From the NCBI GenBank assembly GCA_002427885.1, contig DIZI01000033.1, forward strand, positions 1-64,000: a stretch of 64,000 nt of DNA, in the 5' to 3' direction. The number at the start of each line of letters is the position of its first letter. The first letter of the stretch is position 1. Below are positions 53,596-61,735 of this stretch, piece by piece. Position numbers and translations under genes: made by a program. The notes under the pieces are model-generated. The model saw only the letters and a program-made list of their open reading frames with translations. It had not been told where the DNA came from and made no database searches. The DNA comes from Paludibacter sp. UBA6032. GTDB taxonomy: Bacteria; Bacteroidota; Bacteroidia; Bacteroidales; Paludibacteraceae.

Positions 53596-56055
53596 ATGAA
53601 ATACGTTGACGTTATACTTCCATTGCCACTGGCAAACACTTTTACCTATTCGGTTCCCGAGGAATGGGCCGGTCAGATACGTATGGGTATGCGTGTGGTG
53701 GTGCCGTTCGGAAAAAAGAAAATGTACACGGCGGTAATTTACCTGGTGCATTCCATCACTCCTACCGTTTACGAGGCAAAAGATATTATTTGTTTGCTCG
53801 ATAATGAACCGATTCTGCGTCGTCCGCAAATGAAGTTTTGGGAATGGATCTCGTCGTACTACCAGGCTTTTCTGGGCGATGTTTATCAGGCAGCCGTTCC
53901 GGCGGGATTGAAACTGGAAAGTGAAACACAGGTACGCATTAATCCCGATTATAAAGCGGAAACCGTTCTTTCGGAAAAAGAAGAAAAGGTTCTTATGGCT
54001 CTCTCCGATGGTAAAGCCATCAGCGTAAATGAATTGAATAAAATAACTGAAATGCGCGACTCGTTGCCCACACTGAAACAATTGCTGGAAAAAGGAGCCG
54101 TGGAAATCAGCGAAGAACTGGATGAAAAGTTTCGGGCAAAAACCGATTCATTTGTCCGCCTGACGGATGAAACGATCAAAGAAGAAAACCTCCGAAAATT
54201 GTTTGACGATTTAAGCCGGGCCAAAAAGCAACTGGATGTGCTGATGATGTATATTGATTTATCCAAATGTCTCACTCCTGCTAAAAAACGCGAAGTCAGT
54301 AAGAAAGAGTTACTGGAACGAACCGGAGCTTCGCCAGCCGTGCTCAACGGATTGGTGGAACGAGGTGCCATGGAAATCTATGTGAGAGAAATTGGCCGGT
54401 TGGATGTGTCCGAAATCCAAACATCGGAACAATACACGCTCAATGATTCTCAAGGGGAAGCTTATAATGAAATTGAAAAGCAATTCCTTGAAAAACAGGT
54501 GGTTTTACTTCATGGCGTGACATCCAGCGGAAAAACAGAATTGTATATTCAACTCATCAATAAAGTTTTGGCCGAAGGTAAACAAGTTCTATATCTGGTT
54601 CCGGAAATAGCACTGACCACCCAGTTGACTTCACGCTTGAAACGTGTATTCGGAAGTAAGTTGGGTGTTTATCATTCCAAATTTTCGGATGCCGAGCGGG
54701 TGGAAATTTGGAACAATGTATTGAACGACAAAACATATGACGTAATTATCGGGGTTCGATCATCCATCTTCCTGCCCTTTCGCCAGCTGGGTTTGATTAT
54801 CGTGGACGAAGAACATGAATCCAGTTACAAACAATACGATCCGGCACCGCGCTATCATGCCCGCAATGCCGCCATCGTACTGGCCTCGATGCACGGTGCC
54901 AAAACCTTACTCGGGACCGCCACACCGGCCGTTGAAACCTATTACAATGCACTCACCGGAAAATTCGGACTGGTGGAACTTAATCAGCGTCACGAGGAAA
55001 TGGAGATGCCCGAGATACTGGTTGTCGATTCAAAAGAAGCCTATCGTAAAAAAGAAATGGAAAGCCATTTTACTCCATTATTGCTTGAAAAAATCGGGAA
55101 AGCATTGCAAAATTCCGAACAGGTCATTCTTTTCCAGAACCGTCGCGGATATGCTCCTTATATCGAGTGTAAAGCCTGCGCTTACGTGCCGCATTGCAAA
55201 AATTGTGATGTAAGCCTCACGGTTCACAAGGTTTTCAATACCCTGACTTGCCATTATTGCGGTTATACCGAACCGATTCCGAGTATTTGTCCGGCCTGCG
55301 GTACGGCCGGTAGTCTGATAACTAAAGGTTTTGGCACGGAGAAAATTGAAGATGAAATAAAACTTATTTTCCCTGAAGCCAGAGTTTCACGCATGGATTT
55401 GGATACAACCCGTTCAAAAAAATCATACGAGAAAATCATTTCCGATTTTGAACAACAAAAAGTCGATATTCTGATTGGTACCCAAATGGTTTCAAAAGGA
55501 CTGGATTTTGAACGTGTCAGTCTGGTTGGCATCCTGAATGCGGATAATATGCTGAATTTTCCCGATTTCAGGGCGCATGAACGCGCTTATCAGTTGATGG
55601 CACAAGTCAGTGGACGGGCGGGCAGAAAAAATAAACGGGGTACAGTCATTCTCCAAACTTCATCTCCCGAACATCCGGTTATCGGTCAGGTAATTCGAAA
55701 CGACTACAAAGCGATGTTCAACACCCAATGTGAAGAACGTAAACTCTTTAAATATCCGCCGTACTTTCGCATGATTCAAATCGTGTTGCGCCATCGTGAC
55801 CCGAAAGTACTGAACCTGGCTGCCAACCGCATGGCTTCCGATCTTCGTGCCGTGTTTGCCGCCCGGGTACTCGGACCAAATGTTCCGGCTGTTTCGCGCA
55901 TTCAGAATTTATATATCAAACATATCCTTCTCAAATTTGAAGTGGAAGCTTCGCCCGAACGTGCCAAAGAAATCTTACGACAAATCACCAACCAGCTAAT
56001 TGCCGAACCGCAATTTAAATCTTTGTGGGTAAATCTGGATGTAGATCCGATGTAA
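53596..56055 (+). CDS. priA: Primosomal protein N' (replication restart helicase PriA)
   Basis: 819 residues. N-terminal DNA-binding domain (about 1-100, FTYSVPEEWAGQIRMGMRVVVPFGKKK), winged helix, then the helicase core with Walker A HGVTSSGKTELY (about 307-318), DEEH box IIVDEEHESSYKQ, and LLGTATPAVETYYN. A zinc-binding insertion has eight cysteines (CKAC, CKNC, CHYC, CPAC), and ERVSLVGILNADNML and QVSGRAGR are motifs V/VI. It reloads the replisome at stalled forks. Confidence 0.96.
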   Translation: MKYVDVILPLPLANTFTYSVPEEWAGQIRMGMRVVVPFGKKKMYTAVIYLVHSITPTVYEAKDIICLLDNEPILRRPQMKFWEWISSYYQAFLGDVYQAAVPAGLKLESETQVRINPDYKAETVLSEKEEKVLMALSDGKAISVNELNKITEMRDSLPTLKQLLEKGAVEISEELDEKFRAKTDSFVRLTDETIKEENLRKLFDDLSRAKKQLDVLMMYIDLSKCLTPAKKREVSKKELLERTGASPAVLNGLVERGAMEIYVREIGRLDVSEIQTSEQYTLNDSQGEAYNEIEKQFLEKQVVLLHGVTSSGKTELYIQLINKVLAEGKQVLYLVPEIALTTQLTSRLKRVFGSKLGVYHSKFSDAERVEIWNNVLNDKTYDVIIGVRSSIFLPFRQLGLIIVDEEHESSYKQYDPAPRYHARNAAIVLASMHGAKTLLGTATPAVETYYNALTGKFGLVELNQRHEEMEMPEILVVDSKEAYRKKEMESHFTPLLLEKIGKALQNSEQVILFQNRRGYAPYIECKACAYVPHCKNCDVSLTVHKVFNTLTCHYCGYTEPIPSICPACGTAGSLITKGFGTEKIEDEIKLIFPEARVSRMDLDTTRSKKSYEKIISDFEQQKVDILIGTQMVSKGLDFERVSLVGILNADNMLNFPDFRAHERAYQLMAQVSGRAGRKNKRGTVILQTSSPEHPVIGQVIRNDYKAMFNTQCEERKLFKYPPYFRMIQIVLRHRDPKVLNLAANRMASDLRAVFAARVLGPNVPAVSRIQNLYIKHILLKFEVEASPERAKEILRQITNQLIAEPQFKSLWVNLDVDPM

Positions 56056-56297
56056 ATTTTCAACTTTTGGGTGCAAGTATTAAAGCAACTGCAAGAATCT
56101 GATATCCGGTCTATCATTTTGCTACTATTTCTATTACATTCTAAAATAATTATTATCTTTGCAGGCATAAATGTATTGATTTGTAAATTATCGGTATATT
56201 TATTCTACCCGCGTGTCTATTAACCGGAGCGCGCATTTTTTTTGAAAAGGAATATCGTTCTTAAATATATACATTCAAAAAATTACTATCTAACATT

Positions 56298-57746
56298 ATG
56301 CAAGAGATTAAATTTTACAGTGGTGAGAATATCCCATTGGAGTTACACAAAGTACGCGTTGTGCAAAAACTCAACCTTGTTCCTATCGAACGTCGTCTGG
56401 AAGCCCTTTACGAGGGTGGATTCAACACTTTCCGGCTCAGTACCAAAGACGTTTTTCTGGACATGCTCACCGACTCCGGAACCAATGCTATGAGTGACAA
56501 TCAGGTTGCAGCTATGATGCAAGCCGATGATGCCTATGCCGGTTCACAGAGTTTCGTCCGGTTGGAAAAAGCGGTTAATGACGTGTTGGGAAAGAAATAC
56601 CTGTTACCGGTCCATCAGGGACGTGCCGCTGAAAATATTATTTCTATTGCTTATGTTCATAAAGGTAGTCTGGTTCCTATGAACTACCATTTCACTACCG
56701 CCATGGCTCATATTACCGACAAAGGCGGACAAATTGTGGAATTACTTTACGATGAAGCTTATGTCGTAAATTCAGATCATCCTTTTAAAGGAAATATGAA
56801 TATTGAAAAACTGGAAGAAGTAATCAACCATCACGGTCCGAAAAATATTCCATTTATCCGCATGGAAGCTTCGACCAACCTGATCGGTGGACAACCTTTC
56901 TCCATCCAGAATTTACGTGATGTACGTGGATTGGCTGATAAATATGGCATCCGACTAGTACTTGATGCCAGCTTATTGGGCGAAAATGCCTATTTGGTCT
57001 TGCAACGCGAAGATGAATTTAAATCTTCCGACATGGGAACCATCATTAAAACCATGACCGGTTTAGCTGACCTGGTTTACTTCTCGGCAAGAAAACTCAG
57101 TTCTTCACGTGGAGGTGGTATGTGTACCGACAATCCTGTTATCATGCGTGAATTGGAAGCCCTGGTTCCGCTTTACGAAGGGTTTTTAACTTATGGAGGT
57201 ATATCGGTTCGCGAAATTGAAGCCATGGCCGTAGGACTCTACGAAACCCTTGACGAAACCATGATTTCCCAAAGCCCCACTTTTATTAAATACCTGGTAG
57301 GTGAATTAGACAAAAAAGGCATTCCGGTTATTAAACCTGCCGGCGTATTGGGTGTTCATGTAGATGCCATGCAGGTATGTGCTCATATTCCTCAAACCCA
57401 GTATCCTGCCGGAGCATTAGCTGCTGCCTTATTTCTGATTTCAGGTGTTCGCGGTATGGAGCGCGGTTCCATTTCCAACCAACGCGATGAATACGGTAAT
57501 GAAACATATGCCGATATGGAATTGTTACGCCTTGCCGTTCCACGCCGTGTGTTCACGCTATCACAAATTAAATATGTGGAAGATCGTCTGACCTGGTTAT
57601 ATGAAAACAGGTTGCTGATCGGGGGTTTACGCTTTGTTTATGAACCACCTGTATTGCGTTTCTTTATGGGAGGTTTGGAACCAACAAGCGACTGGCCGAC
57701 AAAACTATTGGCGAAATTCAAAGAGGATTTTGGAGAAAGCTTATAG
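56298..57746 (+). CDS. PLP-dependent beta-eliminating lyase, divergent tyrosine phenol-lyase/tryptophanase-like
   Basis: 482 residues. PLP Schiff-base Lys is Lys266 (FSARKLSSS), Asp223 binds the ring nitrogen, Asn194 lies in STNLIGGQP. Substrate-site residues Phe132-Thr133, Arg389 (MERGSIS) and Phe455-Phe456 resemble tyrosine phenol-lyase, where they contact the phenol, rather than tryptophanase. Yet the Arg expected three residues after Asp223 is Leu226, and the KKD region after the Lys is changed. So it is a divergent member; it likely splits an aromatic amino acid to pyruvate and ammonia, with the substrate uncertain. Confidence 0.8.
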   Translation: MQEIKFYSGENIPLELHKVRVVQKLNLVPIERRLEALYEGGFNTFRLSTKDVFLDMLTDSGTNAMSDNQVAAMMQADDAYAGSQSFVRLEKAVNDVLGKKYLLPVHQGRAAENIISIAYVHKGSLVPMNYHFTTAMAHITDKGGQIVELLYDEAYVVNSDHPFKGNMNIEKLEEVINHHGPKNIPFIRMEASTNLIGGQPFSIQNLRDVRGLADKYGIRLVLDASLLGENAYLVLQREDEFKSSDMGTIIKTMTGLADLVYFSARKLSSSRGGGMCTDNPVIMRELEALVPLYEGFLTYGGISVREIEAMAVGLYETLDETMISQSPTFIKYLVGELDKKGIPVIKPAGVLGVHVDAMQVCAHIPQTQYPAGALAAALFLISGVRGMERGSISNQRDEYGNETYADMELLRLAVPRRVFTLSQIKYVEDRLTWLYENRLLIGGLRFVYEPPVLRFFMGGLEPTSDWPTKLLAKFKEDFGESL

Positions 57747-57789
57747 ATAATTGATAAATAGAGTAATTAATCATTAACTCATTATATTT

Positions 57790-57826
57790 AACGAGACTTT
57801 CTTTATTTAAGATAGTCTCGTTTTTA
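57790..57826 (+). terminator. Terminator after the lyase gene
   Basis: AACGAGACT / AGTCTCGTT, nine pairs with a 15-base loop, followed by T5. Confidence 0.7.
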
Positions 57827-58020
57827 ATTATTTCCAATCTTATAACGACATACTAATCATAACAAATCACACATCCAAAACAATTTAGTTTGAGTCACAA
57901 ATAATCATTGAACATTTCAATCATTCATTTTACAATAAGTCTCTTGAAAATAAATCTTTATTTGAGTTAATTGTCCACCCTAAAATTAATTTTGTCCGCT
58001 TTGTTAGTGTATTTTTCCAT
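57827..58020. other. Intergenic region before the arabinan genes
   Basis: About 190 bases of AT-rich DNA. It probably holds the regulator-binding site for the arabinan gene GH43, but no clear direct repeat was recognised. Confidence 0.4.
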
Positions 58021-58028
58021 TATTTTTG
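58001..58028 (+). promoter_or_regulatory. Candidate promoter of the GH43 gene
   Basis: TTG at 58001-58003, 17 bases, TATTTTTG at 58021-58028. The -7 box is exact but the spacing is two bases short, as may be expected of a regulated promoter. Confidence 0.5.
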
Positions 58029-58095
58029 TCATGCAGAAAATAGACACTATTTCCGATAAATTTCATTCAATTTCAATTCATTCAAAACTTCTATC

Positions 58096-59592
58096 ATGTT
58101 GAAATCTATTTTTTATAATACTCATTTATTCCTGACGGGTTTGTTTTTGATGATGAGTTTTGCCTGTCAATCCGCTAAATACCCGCAGAAATCAACTAAT
58201 CCATGGAAAGACGATTACCGCGATATTTCAGCGTTGGAGAATTATAAAAGTTGGGGGACTTATAACGTGCATGATCCTTCGTGCCTGAAGATTGGAGATA
58301 CTTATTATATGTATTCTACCGATGCAATTTTCCGTGGAGGCAGAAGAACAGATGCCGACAAGAATGTAGCTATTGGATTTATTCAGGTCCGGACTTCCAA
58401 CGATTTAGTTCAATGGAAATTTGAAGGTTGGGCATTTCCTGAAATACCTGTGGAGGCCAAAGACTGGGTACTTTTGCACAGCGATAATAAAGGTGCAACC
58501 AACATTTGGGCACCTTACATCGTACAATTTAAAGATAAATTCCGGCTTTACTATTGCGTTTCGGCTTTCGGATTGCAAACTTCGTATATCGGTCTGGCCG
58601 AATCGGATTCTCCACTTGGTCCCTGGACACAAAAAGGGGCAGTTTTAAAAACCCAACGGGGTGATAAAATGAACGCCATCGATCCAAGCATAGTAAGTGA
58701 CGCTCATAACGGTAAAATGTGGATGCATTACGGTTCGTATTTTGGTGGATTGTATGCAGTTGAACTGAATCCGGAAACAGGTTTAACCACCATACCAGAC
58801 GATCAGGGACACAGCACTGCACGTCGTGCCAATCTACGAAAAGATAATATTGAAGCGCCAGAAATCATTTACAATCCTGATTTCAAAAAATATTATCTTT
58901 TCATGTCCTACGATCCGCTAATGACAACCTACAATGTGAGAGTTGGTCGTTCTGATAAACCTGAAGGTCCGTTTCTGGACTTTTTCGGAAATGATTTGCG
59001 GGACACGATCAACCATTATCCGATACTGACTCATCCTTATCAGTTTAAAAATCATCCCGGTTGGGCCGGGACCGGACATTGCTCGGTTTTTGAAAATGGC
59101 AAAGGTGATTTTTATATGGCACATCAGGCACGTTTATCTCCCGAAAATCAATTGATGGACTTACATGTTCGTGAAGTAAAATGGACAACAGCAGGTTGGC
59201 CGGTTGTTTCGCCGGAACGTTTTACCGCAACAAAACAAACAAAAATAAGCAAAAAAGATCTTACAGGCACTTGGGAAATCATTCGCATTCAGGATGCAAA
59301 ATCCGATCGAAAACTGGAATTCGGACAAATTCTCTGGGGTGAAAATAAGTTGAGAAAAACCGAGATCGATGCATCAAAAGTTGTTGATTTCAATAAAAAC
59401 GGGAATATGAAAGGTTCTGACGGGAAATGGAAATATGAAGCAAAGAAAGGACTCACACTGACTTTGAAAGATGAAACCATTCATAATCTGATCGTTTTCG
59501 CTGGTCATGACTGGGAAAATGAAACCGAGACAATCCTTTTCACGGGTATGGATAAAAACGGTTGTTCGGTATGGGGAAAGAAAATAAATTAG
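58096..59592 (+). CDS. GH43 glycoside hydrolase lipoprotein, probable endo-arabinanase
   Basis: 498 residues. Lipobox MSFACQ gives the lipid cysteine near residue 24. Five-bladed GH43 propeller with the catalytic base Asp in YNVHDPSCL, the pKa-tuning Asp in MNAIDPSIV, and the acid Glu in NIEAPEIIY; GTGHCSVFENG is also typical. A C-terminal beta domain (about 390-498, lipocalin-like, KKDLTGTWEII) is found in arabinan endo-1,5-alpha-L-arabinanases. It would cut arabinan at the cell surface. Neighbour of a GH51 arabinofuranosidase. Confidence 0.9.
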   Translation: MLKSIFYNTHLFLTGLFLMMSFACQSAKYPQKSTNPWKDDYRDISALENYKSWGTYNVHDPSCLKIGDTYYMYSTDAIFRGGRRTDADKNVAIGFIQVRTSNDLVQWKFEGWAFPEIPVEAKDWVLLHSDNKGATNIWAPYIVQFKDKFRLYYCVSAFGLQTSYIGLAESDSPLGPWTQKGAVLKTQRGDKMNAIDPSIVSDAHNGKMWMHYGSYFGGLYAVELNPETGLTTIPDDQGHSTARRANLRKDNIEAPEIIYNPDFKKYYLFMSYDPLMTTYNVRVGRSDKPEGPFLDFFGNDLRDTINHYPILTHPYQFKNHPGWAGTGHCSVFENGKGDFYMAHQARLSPENQLMDLHVREVKWTTAGWPVVSPERFTATKQTKISKKDLTGTWEIIRIQDAKSDRKLEFGQILWGENKLRKTEIDASKVVDFNKNGNMKGSDGKWKYEAKKGLTLTLKDETIHNLIVFAGHDWENETETILFTGMDKNGCSVWGKKIN

Positions 59593-59632
59593 ACCAATAA
59601 ATACTTAATCATCATACATATATTCTTTAAAC

Positions 59633-59669
59633 AAACGAGGCGGTCCTTAAAAGGACCGCCTCGTTTTTA
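59633..59669. terminator. Bidirectional terminator between GH43 and GH51 genes
   Basis: AAACGAGGCGGTCC / GGACCGCCTCGTTT, a very stable GC-rich stem with a TTAAAA loop and A/T tracts, between converging genes. Confidence 0.85.
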
Positions 59670-59687
59670 AATAACTGACAAATTAAA

Positions 59688-61643
59688 CTACAACTTAATT
59701 GTATACAAATTAAATGATCTCGGAGCAAGTTCCATTTCTAATGTATTGCCTGAAACATTAAGATCTTTAGTCACAGGCACAACAGCATTCGGATTATCGA
59801 GCGTATTTTCCATATCCTGGTTTTCCGACTTCAGTACGGTTTGAGTTCCTGTTCGCCCGGCGGCTTTTAATCCATTGAAAGTATACGTTACTTTTTGAAC
59901 TGCGTCGGAAGTATTGGCGATTTTCAGGATGATTTCATTTTTATTTTTATCCAATGCCGAAGAAGCATAAAGTCCATCCTGTCCTTCGAGTGGCAACTTG
60001 TTCTCAACTGTAGTTAACACATTGGTTCCAACATTCATTCCGTAAAGTTGCTGTACGTAATAATTCACCGACCGTACACTGCGAAGGTTATCGAACCAGA
60101 TAAGATCGGGTTTCCATTGCCAACCCTGCACATGTGCAAAAAGCGGTGCATAAGTACATTGATAAACCACATCGGCATTGCGTTCAAATCCCGTCATGAA
60201 GGCAGCTTCACTGAGTGCAGATTCGAAATTGTTTTTACGGTTTTTAGGATGACAGGCATATTCGCCGGCAAATACTTTAGGTCCTTTTCGGTCGTATTTA
60301 TCGTAGCGATTTGCATTTGACAAAAACCATTGTGGATCTCTGTAATAATGTTCGTCCACCAGATCGGCTTTCATGCGTTTCATTTCACTCCATCCATAAT
60401 CAAAATCTTTTCCATCAGGACTTGGACCGGCAGTTCCGATAATTTTAAAATTAGGATATTTGGCACGAATGGCTTTCATAAACGGTTCGAGACGTTCGGG
60501 ATACAAACTTCCCCATTGCTCGTTACCTACAGCCATCATTTTCAGGTTAAACGAAGCCGGATGCCCCATATCGGCACGTAATTTTCCCCATTTGGTCGTT
60601 ACGTCGCCATTGGCAAACTCGATCAAGTCCAGCGCATCCTGTACATAGGGGTCGAGATCACAAACCGGTACATGGGCTTTATCATTGTGGTTTTGAAACT
60701 GACAAGCGAGACCGCAACTTACAACAGGAAGCGGTTCGGCACCAATATCTTCCGAAAGTTGAAAAAGTTCAAAGAATCCCATTCCGTACGATTGAAAATA
60801 ATCAGGGAAAAAGCGATCAGGGAAAGTATATTCCCAACGGTTTTCGTTCAATTTTCTGTTTTCGACCGGTCCAACTGAATTTTTCCATTGGTAACGCGTA
60901 TTCAGATCGGTTCCTTCCACAATGCAGCCGCCCGGAAAACGGAAAACACCGGGATGTAAATCGTATAATGCCTGTGCCAGATCTTTTCGCAAACCGTTTT
61001 CACGACCTTTCCATGTATCAACAGGGAAAAGTGAAACATGATCCAAATCAAGGGCATTTTTAGATGTAAGGAAAATTCGCAACCGGCCTTTTAATTCTGT
61101 CTTGGTTGCTTTTATAACTACCTGATATTTTTTCCATTCTTTGGAATCAACAGTCAGTTTTTGCGAGCTGAAAACATTACTTTTCGGATCAATAAATTCA
61201 ATTCGTATACTACTGTTTCCAGCTTCAGGTGAGCGTGCCCAGACAGAAAAACGATAATCTGCATCTTTTTTTATGCTGACACCGAAAAAACCTTCATTAT
61301 CCAATCCGGTTCTCTTTTCATCGTGTCCGGGATATGAAAGACGGGCATAATGCGGATTGTTTGGAAATGCAGGATCATCAATCCGAATTTCAACATTTCC
61401 GAACGAAGTCCAGCCAAGAAGACTTTGAGGAAATTCAAAGGACCGGTTTTTAATCATTTCGGCATATAGTCCGCCATCAGCTCCATAATTGATGTCTTCG
61501 AAGAAAATACCGTACATGGTTTTCTGGATTGGAGAGCCCACTTTTTTGACATCAACCTGAATATTGTGTGTCTGGGCAAAAACAAGTTGCGTTCCCAATG
61601 CAATTGAGAATATCAACATGACTAACGATTTTGTTTTTTTCAT
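59688..61643 (-). CDS. GH51 alpha-L-arabinofuranosidase
   Basis: 651 residues from the Met at 61643 (MKKTKSLVMLIF), which gives a proper signal peptide (cleavage after VFAQ); the frame runs 24 codons further up without a better start. An N-terminal carbohydrate-binding-like domain (about 90-190) precedes the TIM barrel with FRFPGGCIVEG, acid/base Glu in AVGNEQWG and nucleophile Glu in FAGEYACH, then a C-terminal beta domain. Removes arabinofuranose from arabinan or arabinoxylan oligosaccharides, probably in the periplasm. Confidence 0.93.
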   Translation of the reverse strand: MKKTKSLVMLIFSIALGTQLVFAQTHNIQVDVKKVGSPIQKTMYGIFFEDINYGADGGLYAEMIKNRSFEFPQSLLGWTSFGNVEIRIDDPAFPNNPHYARLSYPGHDEKRTGLDNEGFFGVSIKKDADYRFSVWARSPEAGNSSIRIEFIDPKSNVFSSQKLTVDSKEWKKYQVVIKATKTELKGRLRIFLTSKNALDLDHVSLFPVDTWKGRENGLRKDLAQALYDLHPGVFRFPGGCIVEGTDLNTRYQWKNSVGPVENRKLNENRWEYTFPDRFFPDYFQSYGMGFFELFQLSEDIGAEPLPVVSCGLACQFQNHNDKAHVPVCDLDPYVQDALDLIEFANGDVTTKWGKLRADMGHPASFNLKMMAVGNEQWGSLYPERLEPFMKAIRAKYPNFKIIGTAGPSPDGKDFDYGWSEMKRMKADLVDEHYYRDPQWFLSNANRYDKYDRKGPKVFAGEYACHPKNRKNNFESALSEAAFMTGFERNADVVYQCTYAPLFAHVQGWQWKPDLIWFDNLRSVRSVNYYVQQLYGMNVGTNVLTTVENKLPLEGQDGLYASSALDKNKNEIILKIANTSDAVQKVTYTFNGLKAAGRTGTQTVLKSENQDMENTLDNPNAVVPVTKDLNVSGNTLEMELAPRSFNLYTIKL

Positions 61644-61735
61644 GATGTTAATTGAAGTATTTATAGTGTGATACAAAAATAAATTAAATATACATTTTAA
61701 TGGTAGACAATCCATTCAGTTTAGTGGAAATGAAT

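Noticed and set aside
53587..54081. 164-codon ORF antisense to priA
   Set aside because: It is a mirror frame of a strongly conserved gene and has no signal or domain.
56190..56250. GCGCGC-rich stretch followed by T-run as a terminator or riboswitch before the lyase gene
   Set aside because: No stable stem with matching arms could be drawn.
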